Assembly: GCA_013398055.1 (NCBI GenBank)
Contig: VZRS01012612.1
Coordinates: 1,060,254-1,124,253 of the forward strand
Direction: 5' to 3'
Length of the DNA stretch: 64,000 bases
DNA from: Ifrita kowaldi
Taxonomy: Eukaryota > Chordata > Aves > Passeriformes > Cinclosomatidae
The notes below the pieces were generated by a model that saw only the letters and a program-made list of their open reading frames with translations, ran no database searches and was not told where the DNA came from. Made by a program: the position numbers and the translations under genes. Of this stretch, positions 50,837-63,176 are shown in pieces. Positions within the stretch are counted from its first letter, which is position 1. Each line of letters opens with the position of its first letter.

Positions 50837-51475
50837 ATCATAGAGCCACAGAATACAGGGCTGGAAGAGACTTTATGGACAATGGACCTTTCTTGACAAA
50901 AACATCATCTAGGCAAGATGGCCCAGGACACTGTCCAGCCAAATCTTTAAAGTGCCTAATGCTGGCCAATCCACCATTTCCCTGGGGAGATTCTTCCAAT
51001 GGCTGATTGTTCTCATTGTAAAAAATTTTCCTTGTGTCTCTGGTCAGAATCTCCCCAGGAGTAACTTCTACTGCTTACCCCCAGTGTTTTCAATGTGACT
51101 CCTTGTAAAAAGGGAGTCTCCATCTTCTTTGTAGTCACCCTTTAAACACCGCAGCATGGTAATAGTGTCTCCCTTCTCTTCTCAAGGTTGAACAAACCCT
51201 CTCAGCCTTTCCTCATGTAGAGTCTTCCCAGTCCTTAAATTATCTCTGTGGCCTTTCTCTGGACCTTCTCCAGCCTGTCCACATCTCTTTTTGCCTAGTG
51301 GTGATCAAAACTGAACACAGCATTCCAGGTGAGGTCTCACAAGTGCTGACTGGGATAATGAGTCCTTTATTGCTTCTGGGAATGCCCTTGTTGATGCAGA
51401 AGCAGCTCCTTGGCTTGAAGTGATTCACCTCCTGGGGTGAAAGAATCCAGCCTAGCCCAAAGAGCTGCAAGCAGT
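50837..51475 (-). mobile_element. CR1 LINE 3' fragment, about 640 bp
   Basis: Starts ATCATAGAGCCACAGAATAC, the complement of the CR1 tail. It continues through the complement of the ORF2 end (GTCTCCCTTCTCTTCTCAAG, CTCAGCCTTTCCTCATGTAG, TTTCTCTGGACCTTCTCCAG) to ACTGAACACAGCATTCCAGG. The right-hand limit is approximate. Numerous mutations break the frame. Confidence 0.93.
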
Positions 51476-54400
51476 TTAAAATAATCCCTCTAAAGCTTCC
51501 TGGAAAAGGGTATGAGTTGCTGTTTGAGCCTTTTCTGTTGTTTTAAACACAGTGTTGGCAGAAAGACACAGAGAAGGTGGTATGTCTGTAATAACTTTTA
51601 TTTTCTTCCCCTTCAGCTGTGCCAAGAAGAGGAGCCTACTGTGAAAATATGTCTCTAAAATTAAAGCTAATTTATCAGGAGCACCCCTACTTATTTTCTT
51701 TAATTTTAAAAGCTGCCTTATGTTGCATTAACAGAGGCTTGAACAACCTGTTCTTTATAGGCAGGCATAAAGTGCTCGTAACACAAATGGATGACAACAG
51801 GATCCCACACTGCTCCTGGATGCTCCTCCAACCAGAGAGATCCCATCCAGCCCCCAGCCAGAGTCCAGTGGGGCAGGGGACACACCTTGTGGTAGAGCTT
51901 GTACCCTACAGCACCCAGCAGCACCCCACAGCCTCTTACCCACACTGCAGTAGCACAGGGTGCTAAGCGGATGCCCATGGACCCTGGCATTAGAGACAGA
52001 GGGCTCTGCCAACCCCTGACCTATCTCACCTGGCTGAGTAAAGCCCATGGGCTTCACAGCCATGGTGGGTGATGGTTCTGCCAGCGTGTTGCCCATGAGG
52101 AAACTTCTGTTGCTGCGAGTTGGTTTGGTCAGTCTCAAATTTTGTGTTTGCTGGGGAGAGGAAGACGATAAGGCAAGCACAGAAGACAGCAGTGCTGGTC
52201 CCTCACAGACAACAAAAGATGCCATGTCAGTGTTCACACTGGGTAAAATGCTTACAGGTGGCATGAGTTTGGAATGCCAACGAGTTCCAGGTGCAAGTAT
52301 CTCTGTGCCTGTGAGTGGTGCCGGGCCAGGGAAGGCTCACCACACTCGAAATTTGGTTACCTCATGTTTCACAATGTACAGACTGTCTGTGCTGTCCTCT
52401 AGATGTCAGTGACAGACAGCACATCCCAGCTCCCTGCTTCCATCCACACCCCATCATGGCCAGGCCAGGCTCTTCCCTCCTTCCCTTTCCCTGGCTTCAT
52501 TGTCTCTGATACAGGACTGACACTCTGCGGCAGCACCAAAGGAGATCGCCCTCCAAAGCACACCGAGATGGAAATCTGTGACTTCAATTTTTTGAGAAAG
52601 CTGGTTTCCAGTTTTCCTGTGGGTTGCCACTCCTTGGTATCACGGTGTCTCACTGTGCACCGGTGGACCATCCAGATGTCCATGGTAACATGGCTGTGCT
52701 TTCCCAAAGTAGGTATGCTCTCCTCAGAGGAGATCCAGTGGTCCCTGACCAAGATGGGGAATGCCACACCTGCATGTGCTGACAGTGTTACAGCAGGACC
52801 TTCCAACAAGAGATAGCTAAGGAGGTGCAGGAGAAACAGAAGGCTATTGAAAAACTTCCTGTGCTAATTTATATGAGGTGAACTTATTATTAATGGAACT
52901 GCTGGTAAAATAATTTTCCATCAAAGACTTTCTCAATGAAAAATGAGGTGAGTGAAAGTGCACATTAAAAAAGTCTCTCTTTGGGGCTTCTATCTTTCAA
53001 GAAAAATGTGAAAAATAATTACTGCATTGGCTTGTTTTCCATCTCTTTATTCTACAAGGAAGGTGAGTGGTGTTTTTCTAAACATCTCTAATGTGAAGAT
53101 CTTCAGTCAGCACAGCGTGAAGACCATATTCACTAGAGACCTCATTCTCTAACTTCACCCTTTTTTCAGCCCTCCACCTCCCTTTTTATTCCCCAGGATG
53201 TGAAAAAGGTCTTCAGAAAGGTACAACAATTATATAGTTTGCCTTTATTGATCCCCTATAGTGCTAAGTCTCTAAGAGCATCTTTTATAAGGACTGCTGC
53301 TGATTGGTTGAAGGTATTGCTAAAATACTGTAATGCAGTTGGGTGGAATAGAGAAAGCTAAGAAAAACGGAAATGTTTTTCCAGTTTCAACTATCACCAT
53401 CCCTGGAGACAGTTTAATATAAATTTTAGGTCATCCTAACCCTGAGAGGATTTTGAGCAGGTCTTCATGGCAAAGAAGATCCTGTAAATTTACAATGGTC
53501 AAAACTCTCCCCAATCTTTATCTGGGAAAAGCTGCTGAAGCAGTCACCATTTCATGTTTTATTCTCCCTGGTTTTAGGACATATGCAACAGTGTTTTTTT
53601 TCCCCATTATTATTATTATTAAACATAAGAGCATACATCCCACTGGGGTTTGGAGAGCGTGAACCCCACAGCACCCCATGGAGCAGTGATATATCTACTC
53701 TGAGGGCTTTTGGCTGCCACAGTGAGAGGTGTTTTCTGGTGAGCAGTGCATTGCAATGGCAATTGATTACCCTGGGGAGAAGATAATCAGTATGTTTGTT
53801 ACATTTCCCCTTATAAAATATCCCAAAACTTCTCATTCATCTTCATAACCTCTCAGCTGGTGACACAAGGCAAGGAGACTGATGTGAAGCTGGAGGTCGT
53901 GGCAAAGAGAAGACACAACAGCACAGAGATTGCATTTGGAGGTACAAAAAGTTGTAAAGCAAGGAGAAAAGACTGGAAAATACTCTGATAAATGTGTTGG
54001 AATTCCAGGTAGGATAGTACAACAAGGGGTGGGGGGATTCAGTTGTGGGAGCCTGCTGAGAGATGCATGCAGGGAGCAGGTTGGAGCAAACACCACAAGA
54101 GTGATTTTGTTGGGACAAACCCAGTGATTTTGCTTTGACATTTGGAAATCCAGGCAGCAGCACTGTGCTGGGGGTGAAAGAGAAGCAGCAGCAAGATCAG
54201 CCAGAGAAGGGGAAAGGGGGAGAGCCTGAGCCCTGTGCAGAAACAGCAGGCAGCATTCAGCTGCTGAAAGGAAGGAGACAGATTGTGTACATGCTTGGGG
54301 AAAACTGACCATTGCCCTTGCTCACCACAGCCCACAAACAAAGCCATGACCACAACAGATCTCAGGCCCCTCACATACAGGATTTTATGCTGGAGTAGCT

Positions 54401-57083
54401 GCTGTCAGCCAAGGATAGTCATGTTTCTTGTTCAAACTAGTGGGGAACAGGGATCTGCCTTTACAAACATTTTTTAATATATATATCTATCTATTAAACT
54501 GAAATAAAATTTTTAAAGTATTTTAAAAGATAGCTGGCTACCCATGGTCTTTTCCAGATCTGTATTTTGCTCCTGCAGCTGATGTAAGTTCAAGGAGCGC
54601 ATCCCTGGCTATCAATTTTTCTGACACCTTTGAATTAACTGAAGGTTAAAGTCTGTCAAGAGAATGTTTAATTCATGTATTTAGCAAGCACAGTTCTTTC
54701 ATCTACCCACACAATATGCCAGGAAATATGCTAAATTGGAGCAATAGCTCAATCAGGGCTAAAATGAGAAACTGTTAAACAGCAATGCTTCTGCCAAGAC
54801 ACTGAGAGCTAGTATCAGGATCATCTCTAATTATGAATTCTGCTAGCTGAAGTAATTAAAGAGCTCATTCTGGACTGGCTTCACGGAGCTACTCCATGCT
54901 ATTGACTAGTGGGAATCTCCTCATCCTGGGGATCTCAATTGGCCCTGGATGCCAGTGGTGCCATCAGAACTGGACTCTGCACTGACTCAGCCACTTCTTC
55001 TACCTGACAAAAGCACAGCTAAGGCAGAAGAAACCAGCTCATATGACAGGTAGTTCCTGCAAGGGAGACTTATTCAAATGAGAGAACAACCAGGATGATG
55101 AAGACAAGCTGGCCACGAATAAAGCTCAGCTGGAATTTGGAAGAAAGTTTATTTTTTGCCGCAAGAGAAGCAGGATTTTGAGACAACCTTCCAACTAGCA
55201 CAGCAGAGCCAAAAAACCACAGGAAAAAATACCAGCCCAGACCCAGTGTTGTGCTTTTAGCTGGAGTTGAGTAGTTTTATGAAATAGACTCTGTGGCAAC
55301 AGAAACAGCATAGGTAACCCAAGAATCTCCTCTAGGCTGATTATTTAATGCAGACCATGAAATTTGTTGTACTGAAATGCCATCCCCTGTGCAGGTTTCA
55401 GTAGGTATAAGTAGGTGTGATGGATACCCACACTTTGCTCAGAGCAAGAATGTTCCAAAGGACATGAAATAGCCACTTAGGGCTTAAGTATTATAGTCCA
55501 GCTGGAGCAGCTCTGATGCTACAGCAATTTACCTTAATGACTCAAGAGCATATTTCACAGCAATGCTGTATAGCTCTTTCAACCTAAAAGCCCTTTCATG
55601 GCTTAAACTCAAATTTATGCCACTTACAGAATACATCTAAAAGAAAAAAAAAGCATATCCACCAAAACCAGGAAGAAAAACAGAGGATTTAGAGCTATGA
55701 AAACCCAGAGGTTAAAATGTGCTGAAGGAAAATTATACAAAGAGTGCCAATGATCACAGAAGTCTCACAGTAGGAAGACCATTACCTCAGGGGTCAGCAG
55801 TGAAAGCCATTAAGCAGACATTACGGGGTGCAGCGTGGTGGGGCAGCAGCAGGATGCCCAGACTCTGCAGCACCAGTCAGAGGCAGTGCTTGTGGGACTA
55901 CAGCCAGCTCAGCAAGCAGCTTTCCTGTCCTTTGGAGATGGCACATGGCTGTGTCACTGCTGCAGGCAGGTGATATCACCAAAGGACTCTGCAAGGGCTA
56001 TTGCAGCACCCAGCCATTAGGCAATAGCTGAAAGAGGACAATATGGGTGTGTGGGCAAAGGAAGCTGAAGCAGAAAAACTATGGCCCTGTCCAGACAATT
56101 TAATTAGAAAATCCACAATTAAATGATAGAAGTTATGTATCTGAACACATTAGTATGCTGTTCATATCGTGCTCAAGAGTGATTCAGCTTTCTTAGTTCT
56201 CACACCTGAAAGGCTGACCTCTTCACACCCACATTCTTCCCACCTCCCTCCATGAAGCATATAAAACTGTGAAATTCAGAGAATCTAAAGAAAAAAGAAG
56301 GGCAGAGCTGTTAGCCTTAACATCAGGCTCCAGGGGATGGATTTTGCAGGTGAGGGATGGGCTGGTGCTTATGTGCTGCAGACTGGAGCCCCACAGTGGC
56401 AGCACCCTTGCCACATCCAGCACTGTGTGTGCTTTCCTTGCAGCTTTGCCCTGTGAAAGAGAAGTTGACACACAAATTGGCAGGGAAGAAGGAAAATTGG
56501 CTGAGGCTGTCTTGGAAATGCATGCAGAAACCATCAAATCTGATAACTACCCTTTTCCTATTGGGAAGGTGTGAACTGGAAGTATTTAATGGAGAGGAGT
56601 AATGGGGTAGCAGCAGGTGGAGAAGCAGAATGGGACAAACCTGAGCTGTTATCTTCAGCAAACCTCAGCCACTACAGCTCCATGTTATTTGCCTGGCCTT
56701 GGCCCTGGGCTCCGCATCACCTTCTGCCAGTTTGTCTCCATGCCAGCACTGGTCTGCTCCTCACTCCTCCAGTGGTGAAACAAACCCCTCGTGCCTAGGT
56801 GCAGGCAGTGGTGGTCTGATCCCTTTGGGAATCAGAAAAGTAGTCATGGCTTTTGTTTGGCATCTGGGGCTGGGAGTCCTCTACACCCTCAGCTCTGGCA
56901 CTTCACAGTGACGTGATTGCAAAATCTTGCTGATACTAAAAGTGCCTCACTCAAAGAAACAAGGCAAAAAAAGAAGCTACTAACTTTTTTTCCTTTGGGT
57001 TCCCAGCAGAGTAACTCAATCTGCCAGGTTTATTTGTGGAAGATGCTGTAACACAGAGAGACGTTGTCTCAGCTCTTATTTCA
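51476..57083. other. Intergenic unique sequence
   Basis: No gene or recognised mobile element. Several overlapping open frames of 100-170 codons at 51.75-52.82, 53.83-54.37 and 56.22-56.66 kb occur on both strands of GC-richer DNA and look like chance. Confidence 0.55.
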
Positions 57084-57486
57084 CACATTGTCGGGGTACA
57101 CCATGTGGTGATAGAGAGATAGGCCCTGAAGGCCAGAGAGAGAGAGAGCCTCTTTCCTGGGCCCGTGGGTGACCCTGGGACTGTATCCAGGTCACCGGGG
57201 CTGGGCGGAGAGAGGGTTGTGAGTTTGTGGACAGGGATGGACCTGTGAGAGGTGATGGTTGTAGTTTGTGACCTTATAGGGTATTGTTTACCTGTTACCA
57301 TAATAGGCAAAATCTGTGCACTACCCCAGGTGATTGGGGGACACTGTGGTGAACATCTTTCCTGTTTATATGATGTTATATCCTGTTGTGTGCTGGTATT
57401 TAGGGAAATTCTGGCTGCGTAATAAACGACTTTGCATCTCCCTCTTGTGTGTGGAGTCCATGCCCATGAGTGATCACTGCACACAT
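57084..57486. repeat. 5-bp target-site duplication flanking solo LTR
   Basis: CACAT at 57084-57088 and again at 57482-57486, immediately outside the TG...CA ends of the LTR. Confidence 0.85.
57089..57481 (+). mobile_element. Solo LTR of an endogenous retrovirus
   Basis: A 393-bp unit that begins TGTCGGGGTACACC and ends GATCACTGCA, with the canonical TG/CA termini of retroviral integration. An AATAAA poly(A) signal lies at 57421-57426, followed by CGACTTTGCATCTCCCTCTTG and a T/GT-rich stretch, which sets the plus orientation and an R-U5 boundary soon after. AT-rich TTTATATGATGTTATATCC at about 57365 could be the promoter region. No gag, pol or env adjoins it, so it is a recombined solo LTR. 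The 5-bp duplication fits ERV1, ERVK or ERVL; the class is not settled. Confidence 0.85.
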
Positions 57487-59309
57487 CTTGATATTCATTG
57501 ATTTCAGTGGAATCGGTCTTGATTTCCAAAGAGGTACAAAGGAAAGATAAGCACAGGTTGCTGTGTGGCATGGTTGAAGGGGATAGAATGGATCTGGAAG
57601 TGTGTGCTTTCCCTAGAGAGTGAGGTTCCTCTCCTGAACTAGATGTATATACTGTGCACAGCTAAACTGGATGGGGCAAGCAGCTAGAGATTGGCACACA
57701 TTTCTCAAGGTCTCTGCTTCTCAACTCCCTGTTTCCAAATCAGAATGTAACAATTTCCTTCTTGTCTTCTGAACACAATTTTTCAAGGCTCCAGTTGACC
57801 TTTTCTTTACAGTGCAAATTCCTTAAACCTATAATTTTCGGTTTCCCAAATTCACCAGGGGATTGAATCACATGCAATGGACACCTCTGAGGAAATCATA
57901 CAGAGAACTTGCACCCAAAATGTTTACTTGTGCTGCACCATGCAGCCTGAGGAGGCTACTTCAGATAAGACCATCAAGGCACCTTCAGCGACAGCTTGGT
58001 TGAAGTCTATGGAATGAACGAGGCAAGTCTTTCTGGCACCTAAAAAGCAAATCAAGCAAATGAGAGTTCAGGAGGACCCTGTCACAGCCCAGACTGACTG
58101 CTCTGGGGTAGGAACGAGACGCAGACAGACTGGCACACACACGCTTGCATGTGTACAAACACAGCTGACTTTCAAGCACTTTTTTCCACTGATGCTCCCC
58201 TGGCACAGGGAGCAGACACAGAGCTGGGATGCACGGAAGGATGACAGCCAGTGGCAAAGCATCCTGCACCGTGCGACTTTTGCCTGCTTTCTCCTGCTTT
58301 CTGCTCTCACTGCGGTCTCCGGCAGCCGGGTGGGAGGAATGGCAGTGCCACTGGCTTTCACACAGAGTGCAGGCTGTGATGCTACATGAGCAAAGTGACT
58401 CAGAACATCACTTCCTCTGCAAATCTAGGAGCTCCTGCCCCCCCGTGCAGCCAAATCTGCTTCTACCCACCATGACATAAGAGCTGAGCTACTACAGCTC
58501 CACTCACTTCAGAGCGGTGCTACTGATCCTACATCAGCTGAGGATTCCACTGCAGGCATTTCAGGCCTGCCTATTCCATCTGTACCTCTTTTATGCACCC
58601 TGCCTAAAGAAGGTGGCACAGGCCCACGCTCCAGGGTGCAGCAGAAGTCACAAACGGAGTTTTCGCAGCAGCACTCACAACAGACAGTGGGCAAGTTTTA
58701 GACAGGAATGATAAGGTATTAAAAAATATTTATTAGACTGAGAATCAAGGAAAGACTGTAATGATGCAATCTGTACCTTTGGTTAGCCACTTAACTGGTA
58801 AAATATATTTAATTACCTTCTATGGATTGGCAAAGTGGATAGGCAAACCAGGAACTCACATTCCTTTCAGACAATAAAAGGCACTGAAGGTTTTAGCCCT
58901 AGGAACAAACTTCATTTTGTGAAAACTTCCTGGCCCCAAAGTCCAAGCCACCCCAAAGGATCTGCCCTTTATTTCTGTGGTATTTATTAGCTAGCCCAAG
59001 TATAAAAACTGGAAGACAGTAAATCATCCCTTTTTTCTTTTTTTTTCTTTACTGCTCTTTACCTGCGGAGACCCAAAGCAGCAGGTATTCTGGACACATT
59101 GCAATTCCCATGCAGCCACAGGGGTTCAAAGCCAATTAACATCTTACAGAATCAGGTTCACCCATCCCAGGTGAAAGGTTCTGCAGTGCTTCCACCTGCA
59201 GAGGCTGCCCAAACCAAAGCTCCAGGCTGTCACCAGAGCGAGCTGCAGCAACAACAAAGACTCATATTTTTTCGTTGTTTCTTTTAGCACATACAACACA
59301 GTGCAAAAG
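57487..59309. other. Intergenic sequence downstream of the minus-strand gene
   Basis: No supported gene. Contains further TTTATT (minus AATAAA) hexamers at 58729-58734 and 58983-58988 that could serve as distal poly(A) sites for the gene to the right. Confidence 0.5.
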
Positions 59310-59335
59310 TCTTTTCTGAATTACAATTTTTTATT
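59310..59335 (-). terminator. Poly(A) signal and presumed cleavage region, minus strand
   Basis: AATAAA on the minus strand (plus TTTATT at 59330-59335). About 35 bases downstream lies a GU-rich element, TGCACTGTGTTGTATGTG, at about 59288-59305. Signal plus downstream element is the best poly(A) site I see on this strand. Cleavage would fall near 59310-59318. Confidence 0.6.
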
Positions 59336-60835
59336 AGATGAACACAGTTTAATACATAATGTGTACATGACCTAGGATGCAACATGCTCCCTCCCCTACC
59401 GAGTTACAGAACATTGACGCCGTGAGGGGGAACAGCAGCTCTGCATTTGTGACCTCCCAGGGGTGTTACAGATGGCCAGGAGTGGAAGCTGTGCACACAG
59501 GTAGGTCTACACAGGACAGGATAACACACGAGGAAGAGGGAAAGATTAAGAAGAAGGGAGTAAGTGCCCTGGCTGAAGGACTGCTCTCAAGAAGATGTTC
59601 TCTGTTCTCCCTCCCAAATTCCTTAGCATGATGCAGCTGGAGTCCTGTGGAAAGCAGTGCTGGGTGGTGTCACACATGGCACTGCCAGCCAAGGGCCTGT
59701 GTGAGTGCCACTGCTCAGGGTGCCAGAACAAGCCGTGGGCCATTCTGCACTGGGTCTTCCACTCCTGCTCTCTGTGCAGGGTGAACATGTGGGGTTCCAT
59801 CCTCCTCCCACCATTCATGCCAAGATCTAGTGAAATCAGTGAATAAGTCACTGAAGATTAATGAGATTTGGCATTTTCCTGGTGATCACTCCACTCTTGC
59901 ACTCCTGTGAAGGGCCACAAGGCCATTTCAGGGTCCTACTTCTGAACCATGGTATTGCCTGAATAGGACACCTCAAATAAATGGCCTGATGGTGGAAAAG
60001 GACAGGGAGGGACAACCAAGAAATCCACGGAGAGCTTGGCAGCTACTCTTCACTTCAGTGAGTTGGGCTGCTCAACATTAGAATCAGATACTTATCTTAA
60101 AGTAAGTGTAAACATGAATTTATGGGCTTTACTCCAGGTTCACTTCCCTTGGAAGGTTTGATTCTAAATAGTCAACAAAAAGAAAAAGAAAAAAAAAAAA
60201 GAAAGTCACCTAGGAAAAATCAAGAGTTCAGAAGACTCATCAAAAACTGTTTCAGTCTTACAAAGCATGTGCCTTTTGACTCAGGCCTCAAAATAAATTT
60301 ATTGTATTATTAAAAAAATAGCAATATAGAAACTACCCCTTTCTCAGTTCAAAGTTTAAGCACATCTAAGAAGACCCTACAGAAACAGTTCTTTTTCTGG
60401 CAAGGCACTATCCAGTAGTGTGTGGCACAAACAAAAACACCTCTATCAAAGCCACTGATACAGTGAATGTGCACGTGCACGTCAGCCCACACAGCAACTT
60501 TAGCTAGGTACAAAGATTAACAGTTTCACTCACGCTGCTCTCCATTTTAAAATGTGGGGTAGTTATAAGTATTAGCTAGAAATTGGGATCTTTTGGTTCT
60601 TAAGCATAACTTTATACGTTAAAATTTTAAACAGAACTAAGGATCTCCTATTTCTTTCAATAAATGTCTCTAGTTTCCCCAGACCTTTTCAGTTACCTGA
60701 TTGCTACATTTCGTTACAAAACAGATTTTAAAAATTCCAGATCATCTCCTGTAACAAACTAGAAGTTTACTTGCTTTTGTTACAAAAATAAGGCTGTCGT
60801 ACAACAGACAAAATTCACATCCAAACATATATACT

Positions 60836-60837
<2 letters not shown>

Positions 60838-60892
<55 letters not shown>
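60838..60892. repeat. Poly-T homopolymer, 55 nt
   Basis: Fifty-five uninterrupted T on plus, so a 55-A run in the presumed minus-strand transcript. No recognisable retrocopy adjoins it. Confidence 0.97.
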
Positions 60893-60897
<5 letters not shown>

Positions 60898-61667
60898 AGC
60901 CATTCATAATTCAAAAGCACATATTCTAAGGGACTTACACTGCCAATCCATACAAGCAAGCAGGATATCTTTGGAGCTAGTGTTGCCCTTCGTACAACTG
61001 ATTATGCCCACATACGTGCTCCGAAATAAGCCAGGTTTACTTAACAGCTGAAACAAGACTAACTCTCCACTAAACGAGAGCCTTCTATTCTACAATTATC
61101 AAAATTCAAAAGGAGGTTTGTGAAACTGATTTCACCCCTGGAGAAATCAGCGTGGTTTTTCCTTTCACATCAGTAAGCCTGGGATTTCACCCAGGATTAC
61201 TCATGTGCATATGCTTACACACTTCGGTAAATTTTTCAAACCTGGGACTTCAGGCAGTTCTCAAAGTTTACAACGTATCAAGTACATGATAAATCCAGGA
61301 TGGCTTCTCTGTAATCAACTGCAAAATTACATACATTTATATCTGTATTCATTTACAAAGTTAAATATTTAACTTTTTTTAAAAGAATAGTTATATTGAA
61401 CTTGGTGAAGTTAACAATGTATAATTACACCTCATGTCATATTCCCTTCCTATAGTGAAGTTCAAGTCTCATGAAAATATGGGATTAGTTACAAGAATGT
61501 CACAGTACCTTAACACAGACAACATAATTCTTAAAAATGCACATACATACATCAATGCCCGTTCAGGATTCCTCTAGAGCAGGTGCTCTGGCAAAGATTT
61601 TGACCAGTAAATACAACCACGCACTTCAAATCTGTGTGTGCTCTTGCTCCACCTAGCCCTTTAGATG

Positions 61668-62058
61668 AACTGAGGAGCCAGGTTTGTTCAGTCTGGTAAG
61701 AAGAAGGCTAAGAGGTGATCCAGTGGTAGTCTACAACTGTCTTGAGGCCATTAAAAAAAGAATGGTGCCAATCTCTTCTTGTGAGTGCCAGAAAAACACA
61801 GCAAAGGCAGCAGCCTCAAATTAAAGCCTGGGAGTCAAAGCTGGACTTTCAAAAACAAAGTTTTCACTAGGAAAGCACTGCAGCAATGTCACAGGTTACC
61901 TAGAGAGTTATGAGATCTTCATCTCTGGATATTCTTAATACCCTGCTAGACTAACCCATATCTGATCCAAGCTAGTGTGGTTCTTAGGCCTGATTTTGAC
62001 AGTGCTGGACCAGATGACCTTCAGCTGTCCCTTCCAGCTGACAAGTCTAGTATGCCAT
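61668..62058 (+). mobile_element. CR1 LINE 3' fragment inside the presumed 3' UTR
   Basis: Diverged CR1 in plus orientation: TTCAGTCTGGTAAGAAGAAGG (ORF2 end region), AGTCTACAACTGTCTTGAGG, then GTGCTGGACCAGATGACCTT and CAGCTGTCCCTTCCAGCTGA, ending near ACAAGTCTAGTATGCCA. It is antisense to the presumed host transcript. Confidence 0.85.
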
Positions 62059-63176
62059 GGTTACTGATGTCAACAGAACATGTGATTTTTTTTTTCACAG
62101 TGCTGCTTTTGTTGTGGTAGTGTTGTTTTCTGACACTTTTTACAAGTCTGGCTTCCTTCAAACCACACGGTCTGAGTGATGCTGTGATTGCAAAGAAGCT
62201 TTTCTACACTGTGGTTGTCTTTCATTCACCCAAATACATAAGGACATTCACTGTGATGGCACTACCTTGCCAGTACGAAATCTCTTGAGTAAAAGCTACA
62301 TTACAGGATAGGTGTTATTTATGTAGCCAGACTTGATTCAAAATGCATGATGCAATTTTACTTCTGTCTAGAATGCATTTTGTAATGGCTATTGGCAAGT
62401 CATGGGCCTCAGTTCTGCTATGTGGATCAAAGCAGTCCCACTGGAATAATCTCCACCTCCTTTACTTGGCTCCTGCTCCTCAGCTGAGCAACTACTGTGG
62501 CCTCATTCAGCAAAGCACACACTCAGCTTTCTCACTGTCTTGGAGGCACCTCCATATGACCACATCTGGGGATACAACCAGAACAACAGCTAGGCAGGTT
62601 AGGCATGCTCTTGAACCATAGTGGAGTGTTTAACCATCATGGGACTGAAACCTGGCTCTCAAAGCATCCTCCTGACTCTCATGTGGCTTGTGGTGGAGCT
62701 GTGTGTTATTGAAGGTAAACTGAAGGTTTTGGCAAAATTTCATTTTAAGACAGTCCAACTCTAGAGCTCCAACATTGGGTGTTAAGACTTTCTCGGTTAA
62801 GAGAGAACTTCATATGATCATTAGCTATGAGACCCCTTTAGTTCTTCTGAACTCCCCAATACTCCACCAAGTATTTTACTGAACATTTCACCTGCATTTG
62901 GAAACATGTCAAAATATTTCACTTTGGCACCTCCTTCATAATAGCAACTTGTTTTAAACAGTCAGTTGCAATGTGCATCATTAGACAAATCAAGTCTTCA
63001 TTAACAAGATTAGCAGCCCATGTCTCTTAAAATAACCATGATCTAGAATAAATATCACACTAAATAAATGTAGAGCAAAAATACAGCAGTTATTGGCTTA
63101 GACTCAGATCTCAAGATTGATACTTTTTATCTTCTGGATCATAGCCAGCACGAACATCATAATAACCACCAGCACT

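Larger units (their letters stand above)
59310..63176 (-). other. SH3BGRL2: Probable SH3BGRL2 3' UTR (minus strand)
   Basis: About 3.87 kb between the presumed stop codon and a poly(A) site. Human SH3BGRL2 also has a very long 3' UTR. It contains a 55-nt A tract (T on plus at 60838-60892), a CR1 fragment at 61668-62058, an ATTTATTTA AU-rich element near its 5' end (63061-63069) and an alternative AATAAA at 60298-60303. Limits are inferred from signals. No transcript evidence is available. Confidence 0.5.

Noticed and set aside
51755..52816. Overlapping 120-170 codon frames on both strands
   Set aside because: Frames overlap on opposite strands, look compositionally random and match no family. 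Chance frames in GC-richer DNA.
53833..54374. 159- and 111-codon minus-strand frames, Cys/Leu/Ser/Pro rich
   Set aside because: Composition follows the CT-rich strand. No signal or domain is convincing and there is no splice context.
56951..57571. 206-codon minus-strand frame
   Set aside because: Runs antisense through the solo LTR at 57089-57481 and both flanks, crossing its ends. It is a chance frame, not a retroviral or host gene.
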